Below are positions 1 to 5,911 of a DNA stretch of 10,009 nt, one piece after another. The notes beneath the pieces were generated by a model. The model was given only the letters and a program-made list of their open reading frames with translations, did not search any database and was not told the origin of the DNA. Source of the stretch: Candidatus Woesearchaeota archaeon. GTDB taxonomy: Archaea > Nanobdellota > Nanobdellia > Woesearchaeales > UBA10200. How positions within the stretch are numbered: position 1 is the stretch's first letter; each line of letters opens with the position of its first letter. Made by a program: the position numbers and the translations under genes. The stretch is from the NCBI GenBank assembly GCA_018302185.1, contig JAGVZX010000041.1, positions 1-10,009 of the forward strand, written 5' to 3'.

Positions 1-2097
1 AGAAGAAGATTTACTAAAAATACAAGAGCTTTAAGTTCTTCAGATAATACTAATTATTCTACAAATTTAGGAGATGCATCTAATGTTGTATTCAACTTTT
101 TTGATGACAGGCATTTCTGGAAAGAAGCTGCATACAAACTATTGCTAGAGCATTTTAATACCGCAAATCTTTTAGGATATGGGTTAGACGAGCAAAACCA
201 AGAGCATGAATCTACAATAAATGCAGCAGGAGCATTATTGAGCTATCTAAAATTCACGCAACGCACATCTTTAAGATACATAAATAAGATCCATGTGTTA
301 AATAATTATGAGTATATGTTGCTTGATTCCGCAACACAGAGAAATCTAGAGCTAGCTAGAAATATAAGAGATAATTCTACAAATTCAACTTTATTGGAAG
401 TATTAGACAAGACTTTAACATCGATGGGATCAAGACTACTAAAAAACTGGTTGCTAAAGCCATTGTTAAAAGTTGGCAGCATCAAAGCAAGGCAAGATGC
501 AGTTGAGGTATTTTTCTCGCAGCCTATCTTGAGAGATGACATAAGAGACCTGTTGGCAAAAGTATCTGACATTGAAAGATTGATAAGCAGAGTCAATTTC
601 GGCACTGCAAATGCACGCGATCTTGTTGGGATAAAAAATGCGCTTGCTATTATTCCAGAATTAAGAAGATTATTGAGAGAAGTAAAATTAAAGTCATTTT
701 TACTCACAGAAACCTATGAGATGCCTGAGCTTTCTGTAATTGTAAGTTTGATTGAAAAAGCTATAAGGGAAGATGCGCCTTTGATAGTAAGAGAAGGCAA
801 CATGATAAATCAAGGATTCAATCAAGAGCTTGATAAGCTAAGAGAGATCGCAAGAAACTCAAAGCAGTATATTGCGCAGCTTGAGGAGAGAGAAAAAGAA
901 AAGACAGGAATAAAGTCATTGAAGATAAGGTTCAACAATGTTTTTGGGTATTATATTGAAGTCACAAGAGCAAACCTTCATCTTGTGCCTAAAGATTATG
1001 TGAGAAAGCAGACACAGGTTAATTCTGAGAGATTTATCACAGAAGAATTAAAAGAGCATGAAACCCTTATCCTTGGAGCAGAAGAAAAGACCTGCGCGCT
1101 TGAGTATGGGCTATTTACAGATATAATAAATAAAGTAAGTTTTGAGACGCAGAACATACAGAATATTGCAGAGAAATTGTCTTTGCTGGATGTTTTATGC
1201 TCGCTGGCAAAAATTGCTGCAGAAAATGATTATGTAAAGCCGATGGTTGACAATGAAGAGAGAATAATTTTGCATGACAGTAGGCATCCGGTTATTGAGC
1301 AGATAGAAAAAAACTTTGTTGCAAATGACTGCATAATTACTCAAGAGAATAGGTTGCAGATAATCACTGGTCCAAACATGGCAGGAAAATCAACTTATAT
1401 GAGGCAAACTGCATTGATTGTTCTTATGGCGCAGATAGGCAGCTTTGTTCCTGCAAAAAAAGCAGAGATTGGCGTTGTAGATAGGATCTTTACAAGGGTT
1501 GGAGCTTATGATGATCTTACACATGGCCAGAGCACATTTATGGTTGAGATGAATGAGACAGCGAACATACTTAATAATGCAACAGAAAAAAGCTTAGTTA
1601 TCCTTGATGAGATTGGTCGAGGAACTTCAACTTTTGACGGAATCTCTATCGCATGGGCAGTCGCTGAATATCTGTATGAGCACAACAAAGCTAAGACTTT
1701 GTTTGCAACGCATTACCATCAGCTGAATAAGTTGGCAGAGCATCTTCCTAACATCAAAAATTATAATATTGCAGTTTTAGAGAAAGAGAATGACATCGTG
1801 TTTCTGCGCAAAATCGTCCAAGGAGGCACAGACAAGAGCTATGGCATTCATGTTGCAAAATTAGCAGGTATGCCTGAATCTGTTATCCACAGGAGCAAAC
1901 AAATAATGGAGATGCTAGAAGTTGAGGATGAGATTGGGGAGAGATTAGAGGAAGAATTGCAGCAAAAGAAAGTAAATTCTGTTGAAGAGAAGAAGTATAA
2001 CAAAGAGGAAACTAGTAACAAATTTAATAGAGAAGACCTCAATAAGATTATAGATAAAGTTAAGAAAGAAAAGCAGAAGAGTTTGCTGGAATTATAA
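1..2097 (+). CDS. mutS: DNA mismatch repair protein MutS, 5'-truncated by window edge
   Basis: MutS binds mispaired bases and small loops as a clamp-shaped dimer and, with ATP, recruits MutL. The frame is open from base 1 and gives 698 residues. Against the usual 800-880, about 150-180 N-terminal residues lie outside the window, including the mismatch-reading domain and its Phe-x-Glu motif. What remains starts near the end of the connector domain. It then shows the lever/core helices, the clamp (about residues 301-357, with FNNVFGYYIEVTR), and the ABC-type ATPase. That domain has Walker A GPNMAGKST at nt 1369-1395, the signature-like segment DDLTHGQSTFMVEM, Walker B LVILDE at nt 1594-1611 followed by IGRGTSTFDG, and the FATHYHQL switch at nt 1702-1725. 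After the C-terminal helix-turn-helix comes a charged Lys/Glu-rich tail ending in QKSLLEL. The TTG at 142 is internal, not a start. The stop lies 2 bp from the convergent regulator's stop. Assignment is secure. Confidence 0.97.
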   Translation, partial: RRRFTKNTRALSSSDNTNYSTNLGDASNVVFNFFDDRHFWKEAAYKLLLEHFNTANLLGYGLDEQNQEHESTINAAGALLSYLKFTQRTSLRYINKIHVLNNYEYMLLDSATQRNLELARNIRDNSTNSTLLEVLDKTLTSMGSRLLKNWLLKPLLKVGSIKARQDAVEVFFSQPILRDDIRDLLAKVSDIERLISRVNFGTANARDLVGIKNALAIIPELRRLLREVKLKSFLLTETYEMPELSVIVSLIEKAIREDAPLIVREGNMINQGFNQELDKLREIARNSKQYIAQLEEREKEKTGIKSLKIRFNNVFGYYIEVTRANLHLVPKDYVRKQTQVNSERFITEELKEHETLILGAEEKTCALEYGLFTDIINKVSFETQNIQNIAEKLSLLDVLCSLAKIAAENDYVKPMVDNEERIILHDSRHPVIEQIEKNFVANDCIITQENRLQIITGPNMAGKSTYMRQTALIVLMAQIGSFVPAKKAEIGVVDRIFTRVGAYDDLTHGQSTFMVEMNETANILNNATEKSLVILDEIGRGTSTFDGISIAWAVAEYLYEHNKAKTLFATHYHQLNKLAEHLPNIKNYNIAVLEKENDIVFLRKIVQGGTDKSYGIHVAKLAGMPESVIHRSKQIMEMLEVEDEIGERLEEELQQKKVNSVEEKKYNKEETSNKFNREDLNKIIDKVKKEKQKSLLEL

Positions 2098-2099
2098 TC

Positions 2100-3176
2100 T
2101 TAACCAAGAAACATCTGTTTCAATCCTTCTGGGATAAATGTAAACTTATAATCTCTGATTACTGAGAGAATAGAATAGCTTCTTATCGTCTCTGGAAATG
2201 CAGACCTTAATTCTCTTAACACTGAATAAAATTCATGATGATTACTTCCGCCGACATAAAGCTGCCAGTCCCATTTACCATGCGTTTTTAGTGCATAAGC
2301 TATGCTTGGATGCTGTAAAATGTATTGTTCAAATTTCCTTTCATCCTGCATGTTATTAGTCTCAATTAAGACAATGTAAACACAGATGCCTATTTTGTTT
2401 ATAGTCAAAAGAGGATTAAATGCAAGGATAACTTTGTTTTTTATAAGAGAGGTAATCCTGCTTTTCACAGTGTCAAATGAAATCTTTATTTTTTTGCTTA
2501 GGTCTGCAATTGAAACTATTGGATTGAAAGCTAGCATCCCTATTATAAGCAGGTCAGTTTTATCAGGTTTGAAAATTATGTCGTCATATCTTGCTATTGG
2601 TCTTTTCAGGTATGCTTGGAACGAGGTATCACTCTTTGTTAGATTGATGGTTATCCCAGAGTCAAGCCTGTATTTAGGCAAAAGATTGTCGTATTTAGTC
2701 AAGGTAAGATTTTCAAGCGAAAGCAGGTCAATAAAATTATTGCCGCATCTATCTTTAATCTCTTTTAACATACTCTGGAAATGAGTTAAGTCTTTGCTGA
2801 CCAAATTTATCCCTATATCCCATTCACCGCCAACTAAGCCGCACCATAATATAAACGGATGATTGACTAAAAAAGTAATGAGATCTAATTCTTCTTTGGA
2901 ATTTAAGTTTTTTAATCTTAAAAAGACAGAATAAAATTTTAACCCAACTGCATAAGGATTAATTATCAGCTCATTGCGCTGGATCAACCCTAATTCTTTT
3001 ATTTTCTTTATCCTGTACCTGACAGAATCTTTTGACAATCCGACTACTTTCCCAAGATATGTAGGAGATAATCTTGCATTAACAGACAATGCGCTTATTA
3101 TCTTCCTATCTTTAGAATCCAGTTTTATCTTTATATCATTTTCATCCAAGACTGCACCAGGTAAATCTTTTGTCAT
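2100..3176 (-). CDS. Tandem (double-length) Lrp/AsnC-family transcriptional regulator
   Basis: This is a predicted DNA-binding regulator, 358 residues long, about twice the usual 140-170 of Lrp/AsnC proteins. It contains two copies of the family's plan. The first helix-turn-helix (about residues 21-70, starting DRKIISALSVNARLS) is followed by a first RAM-type alpha/beta effector domain (about 78-160, with GGEWDIGINLV). The second helix-turn-helix (about 205-255, with KISFDTVKSRI) is followed by a second RAM domain (about 263-345, with HGKWDWQLYVGG). A single chain could therefore act as a covalent pseudo-dimer. The two halves are clearly diverged. The effector and targets cannot be read from sequence. 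The ATG at 3174-3176 is favoured because a TATA element sits about 28 nt upstream, as expected for a leaderless mRNA, and no Shine-Dalgarno is present. The gene is divergent from the 3304 membrane protein, so it may control itself and that neighbour. Confidence 0.9.
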   Translation of the reverse strand: MTKDLPGAVLDENDIKIKLDSKDRKIISALSVNARLSPTYLGKVVGLSKDSVRYRIKKIKELGLIQRNELIINPYAVGLKFYSVFLRLKNLNSKEELDLITFLVNHPFILWCGLVGGEWDIGINLVSKDLTHFQSMLKEIKDRCGNNFIDLLSLENLTLTKYDNLLPKYRLDSGITINLTKSDTSFQAYLKRPIARYDDIIFKPDKTDLLIIGMLAFNPIVSIADLSKKIKISFDTVKSRITSLIKNKVILAFNPLLTINKIGICVYIVLIETNNMQDERKFEQYILQHPSIAYALKTHGKWDWQLYVGGSNHHEFYSVLRELRSAFPETIRSYSILSVIRDYKFTFIPEGLKQMFLG

Positions 3177-3199
3177 TCTTGCTCTATATTCTAATAAAA

Positions 3200-3207
3200 T
3201 ATATAAA
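3200..3207 (-). promoter_or_regulatory. TATA element for the tandem Lrp regulator gene
   Basis: On the minus strand this reads TTTATATA, inside a longer AT run (3196-3212). Its centre is about 28 nt from the A of the start codon at 3176. That is the archaeal TATA-to-start distance and implies a leaderless or nearly leaderless transcript. Seen in sequence; activity inferred. Confidence 0.6.
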
Positions 3208-3241
3208 TATATCGAAAATAGCGTAAAGTTAAGTGATATTA

Positions 3242-3250
3242 TTTTATATA
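3242..3250 (+). promoter_or_regulatory. Candidate TATA element for the 3304 membrane protein gene
   Basis: TTTTATATA occurs 54-62 nt before the ATG at 3304. Transcription would start near 3272, giving a leader of about 30 nt. An AGGA at 3291-3294, 9 nt before the ATG, is a possible weak ribosome binding site, consistent with a leadered message. A second AT-rich run at 3196-3212 could also serve the plus strand. Confidence 0.45.
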
Positions 3251-3262
3251 TTACAGAGATAT

Positions 3263-3276
3263 TTACTTTAAAGTAA
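3263..3276. promoter_or_regulatory. Perfect 14-bp palindrome in divergent promoter, candidate operator
   Basis: TTACTTTAAAGTAA is a perfect inverted repeat centred between 3269 and 3270. It lies over the predicted start of transcription of the 3304 gene and about 60 bp upstream of the lrp TATA element. AT-rich dyads of this size are typical of Lrp/AsnC binding sites, so binding by the adjacent tandem regulator is a reasonable guess. Short AT-rich palindromes also arise by chance at this base composition. Confidence 0.35.
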
Positions 3277-3303
3277 TTACAACTTATAACAGGAAGATTT
3301 AAA

Positions 3304-3870
3304 ATGGAAACACTCGATAATAACGGGACAAATAAAAAACCAACTGAAGAAGGACCAACTGATGAAGAAGAACTTATTGATGATGATATTGAGGTAAAAA
3401 GAGCACTAGATGAAATGGTAGATTACATTGTAGACGAGTCTGAAGATAGTGCAAATTATGAAGGGTTATTCGGATTTCCGAAACATCTCCCAAGATATGG
3501 TGGTTCACATGATGATACAAAAGAGTTATTACAGTTTTTGGCAGTTTGTTATACAGGCATAGCTATTTTTGCAATAACTGTTTGTTCTATCGCTTCCAGA
3601 ATACAGCAAGGAACATGGAATCCGATTAAAGGGATCCAGAGTGCAAACAAATATAGAAGCCTCTACAATGAAGCTGAAATACGTGCTGCCGCGATAACTA
3701 AACCAAATAACATACTGGACTTTGATGAGAGAGTAGATTTATGGAACAGGATGGGATATACACAAACATTTGATAAAACTAAAGAAGATGGAACATTTCG
3801 CCAATTTCCACATCCAACTTTAGAAAACCTTGAAAGAGCGCTTCAAAGTTATGATAGGGAGAAGAAATGA
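3304..3870 (+). CDS. Unrecognised single-span membrane protein
   Basis: I do not recognise this 188-residue protein. Residues 1-50 are strongly acidic and likely disordered (EEGPTDEEELIDDDIE). One hydrophobic span follows at about residues 75-98 (QFLAVCYTGIAIFAITVCSI). After it comes a polar region of about 90 residues rich in predicted helix, with LDFDERVDLWNRMGYTQTF near 138-156 and PHPTLENLERALQSY near 169-183. There is no N-terminal signal peptide. The span is flanked by acidic residues before and Arg/Lys after, so the C-terminal part is probably cytoplasmic, but that call is weak. The gene is divergent from the tandem Lrp regulator and lies upstream of mutL. The ATG at 3304 is chosen for the AGGA 9 nt upstream and the TATA element before it. 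The stop at 3868-3870 may not be the true end: coding-like sequence continues in the +1 frame to 3940. Confidence 0.75.
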   Translation: METLDNNGTNKKPTEEGPTDEEELIDDDIEVKRALDEMVDYIVDESEDSANYEGLFGFPKHLPRYGGSHDDTKELLQFLAVCYTGIAIFAITVCSIASRIQQGTWNPIKGIQSANKYRSLYNEAEIRAAAITKPNNILDFDERVDLWNRMGYTQTFDKTKEDGTFRQFPHPTLENLERALQSYDREKK

Positions 3871-3940
3871 AGAAAGAAAAGCAGAATCACGATTAAGAAA
3901 TACAGTTGAAGACTGCATTAAGGAATATCTTAAAGGCTAA
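3851..3940 (+). CDS. Short overlapping reading frame or frame-shifted tail of the 3304 gene
   Basis: In frame 2 an ATG at 3851, overlapping the last 20 nt of the 3304 gene, opens 29 codons ending in TAA at 3938-3940. The last 23 residues (EERKAESRLRNTVED, then CIKEYLKG) look like a charged amphipathic helix and join naturally to the DREKK end of the upstream protein. Skipping the T at 3868 in AAA-TGA would give one 211-residue chain. Options are a +1 shift at the UGA stop, an indel (real or from sequencing), a separate microprotein, or chance. I cannot choose between them from this sequence. Confidence 0.3.
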   Translation: MIGRRNEERKAESRLRNTVEDCIKEYLKG

Positions 3941-3951
3941 ATATAATACTC

Positions 3952-3959
3952 TATAAAAT
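3952..3959 (+). promoter_or_regulatory. Candidate TATA element for mutL
   Basis: TATAAAAT lies 46-53 nt before the mutL ATG, which would give a leader of roughly 25 nt. A weaker AT element (CATTAAAAC, about 3975-3983) is placed for a leaderless start. No Shine-Dalgarno is visible before the ATG. Confidence 0.35.
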
Positions 3960-4004
3960 TTTAAGAGCAAAAAACATTAAAACAAATAATGATTTTTCTG
4001 GTTT

Positions 4005-5825
4005 ATGCCAAAGATCCAATTATTAAGCGATGAAATCATAAACAAGATAGCCGCAGGCGAAGTGATTGAAAAACCTGCGAATGTAGTGAAAGAATTAGTT
4101 GAGAATGCATTAGATGCAAATGCAGATAATATTCTAGTAGAGCTGAGAGAAGGCGGCAAGAGCTACATTAAAGTTTCAGACAATGGCTTTGGAATGGAGA
4201 AAGAAGATGCTTTGCTCGCTATCCAAAGGCATGCAACAAGCAAGATCTCAGATGCAGAAGACCTGTTTTCTATCAATACACTTGGTTTCCGAGGAGAAGC
4301 TTTAGCCAGCATCGCTGCAGTAAGTAATTTAGCATTGACCACTAGAACAAACTCAGGGAATCAATCTACAATACAGAATATCCAAGGCACCCAATTAAAA
4401 ACAGAAGCAGGCAAAGTAATTGCAGTTAAGGAAGCAGCATGCAATCCAGGCACAATAATTGAAGTATATGATTTGTTTTATAATACGCCTGCGCGTAAAA
4501 AATACTTGAAAAGCATTGAACATGAGCTTGCTGCAATTGTGGATATAATCACAAGATACTCATTAGCAAATCCGCAAGTTTCTTTTAAGCTGATACATAA
4601 CGACAATGTCTTGCTTTCATCGCCAAAGACCAATGACACTCTTTCAAATGTTGCAAACATATATGGAAGAGAAGCTGCAAAACAATTATTGGCAGTCAAT
4701 TATGTAAGAAATGAGGTAGAGATTTTAGGATATATCTCTAAACCAAGCTTTACAAAAGCAGACAAGAGCATGCAGTCAATCTTTGTAAATAAAAGATTTG
4801 TGAAAAACAGGGTCATTACCGATGCATTATATTCTGGCTATACTACAATGCTCATGGAGCATCGCCATCCAATTGCAATCTTAGACATCACAATTGACCC
4901 AAAGAAGATCGATGTCAATGTCCATCCGACAAAATCAGAGATAAGAGTAAGCAAAGAGACTGAGCTGTATGAAACAGTATTTAAAGCAGTCAAAGGAACG
5001 CTTCTTGCCGCAATGGGTGCAGAATTGATTCCGCAGATTTCCGATAAAGACGTAAAGAATCCTTATGACATCAAGCTTGAAGATACAAGAAGAAAATATG
5101 CTATTGAAAGCGATAAGCAGACTTTGTTGGAAAAGCCTGCTGCTGATTTATCACAAGTTAGTGCAGATGAATTTGTAAATGCAGATAAAATAAATGAAAA
5201 TGGTGTCGATATTAATACCAGCATAATCATTGAGCCCATAAAAGTAGAGATGAAACTACCTGCTATGTCTGTAATTGGGCAGATGCATCGCACATATATT
5301 TTAGCAGAAGCTGATTCTGGTTTGCTGATATTAGACCAGCATGCAGTTGAGGAGAGAGTTAATTTTGAGGAATTTTTGAAAAAATCAAACAAGCAAATAT
5401 CGCAGCCATTGCTAAAGCCAGATGTACTTGATCTGACATTAAAAGAGTATCTCTTGTTGAAAGAAAACATAATTTTATTCCAAAAACTTGGATTTAATCT
5501 TGAAGAGTTTGGCAGCAATACATTTGTTGTAAGGTCAGTTCCGATCCTGTTAGGCAAAATCTATACAAAGGAATTCTTAAAAGATGTGATAAATGAAGCA
5601 GCTAATGCCACTAAGCTCACAAATGATTTTATCGAGCACAAGATTGCAACCAAAGCATGCAGGGCATCTATAAAAGCAGGCGATTCTTTAACATTGCCGC
5701 AGATGAATGAGCTGTTAAAAAAGCTAGCTGGTTGCGAAAATCCATTCAACTGTCCGCATGGAAGGCCGACAATCATCAACATGACATTGTATGAATTAGA
5801 GAAGAAGTTTAAAAGGGTTGTTTGA
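4005..5825 (+). CDS. mutL: DNA mismatch repair protein MutL, endonuclease-type
   Basis: MutL couples mismatch recognition by MutS to cutting of the error-containing strand. The 606-residue length is normal. The N-terminal GHKL ATPase has ENALDA at 33-38 (catalytic Glu33), DNGFGM at 59-64, QRHATSK at 74-80 and GFRGEAL at 94-100; a conserved VHPTK follows at 306-310. A low-complexity linker spans about 345-415. The C-terminal dimerisation domain carries the complete metal-binding nuclease signature DQHA(x)2E(x)4E at 444-455, with ACR at 551-553 and CPHGRP at 583-588. QPLLKP at 467-472 matches the MutL/PMS2 sliding-clamp motif. These residues mark the nicking type of MutL found where no MutH exists. 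The ATG at 4005 is the first in frame, directly before the conserved IQLLSDEIINKIAAGEVIEKP-like start. mutS lies about 1.9 kb upstream on the same strand, separated by two unrelated genes. Confidence 0.97.
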   Translation: MPKIQLLSDEIINKIAAGEVIEKPANVVKELVENALDANADNILVELREGGKSYIKVSDNGFGMEKEDALLAIQRHATSKISDAEDLFSINTLGFRGEALASIAAVSNLALTTRTNSGNQSTIQNIQGTQLKTEAGKVIAVKEAACNPGTIIEVYDLFYNTPARKKYLKSIEHELAAIVDIITRYSLANPQVSFKLIHNDNVLLSSPKTNDTLSNVANIYGREAAKQLLAVNYVRNEVEILGYISKPSFTKADKSMQSIFVNKRFVKNRVITDALYSGYTTMLMEHRHPIAILDITIDPKKIDVNVHPTKSEIRVSKETELYETVFKAVKGTLLAAMGAELIPQISDKDVKNPYDIKLEDTRRKYAIESDKQTLLEKPAADLSQVSADEFVNADKINENGVDINTSIIIEPIKVEMKLPAMSVIGQMHRTYILAEADSGLLILDQHAVEERVNFEEFLKKSNKQISQPLLKPDVLDLTLKEYLLLKENIILFQKLGFNLEEFGSNTFVVRSVPILLGKIYTKEFLKDVINEAANATKLTNDFIEHKIATKACRASIKAGDSLTLPQMNELLKKLAGCENPFNCPHGRPTIINMTLYELEKKFKRVV

Positions 5826-5870
5826 TAAAAAAATTGATCTTTTCTTGATTGAAAACGTTTTTAAAATTTT
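5826..5870 (+). terminator. T-rich region after mutL, possible terminator
   Basis: The stretch holds several T runs (TCTTTTCTT, GTTTTT, ATTTT), the usual archaeal termination signal, with no stable hairpin. AAAACGTTTT at 5852-5861 is a perfect 10-bp dyad but leaves no loop for RNA pairing. Placement is an inference. Confidence 0.35.
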
Positions 5871-5882
5871 CTACCAAAAGGT

Positions 5883-5890
5883 TTTTATAG
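5883..5890 (+). promoter_or_regulatory. TATA element for the surface protein gene, flanked by 6-bp inverted repeat
   Basis: TTTTATAG is centred about 26 nt before the ATG at 5912, which predicts a leaderless mRNA. AAGGTT (5878-5883) and AACCTT (5894-5899) form an inverted repeat around it, which might be a regulator site or chance. Confidence 0.55.
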
Positions 5891-5911
5891 AATAACCTTG
5901 TTATAGAAGCC

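Noticed and set aside
142..144. TTG at 142 as the start of mutS
   Set aside because: The frame is open back to base 1 and the upstream codons encode MutS-like sequence, so the gene begins outside the window.
306..707. Minus-strand 133-codon reading frame inside mutS
   Set aside because: It lies wholly opposite conserved MutS sequence and has no promoter, ribosome site or family-like features.
2386..2784. Plus-strand 132-codon frame opposite the Lrp gene
   Set aside because: It is antisense to well-conserved HTH and RAM domains; its hydrophobic look comes from complementing Lys/Glu-rich codons.
3867..3896. ATG at 3867 overlapping the stop of the 3304 gene as a coupled gene start
   Set aside because: It gives only nine codons, ending at 3896.
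5063..5557. Minus-strand 164-codon frame inside mutL
   Set aside because: It is opposite the MutL C-terminal domain with its nuclease motifs; the Ser/Phe-rich translation is typical of a shadow frame.
5852..5861. AAAACGTTTT dyad after mutL as an operator or attachment site
   Set aside because: It is short and AT-rich, has no partner copy nearby, and no integrase is present.
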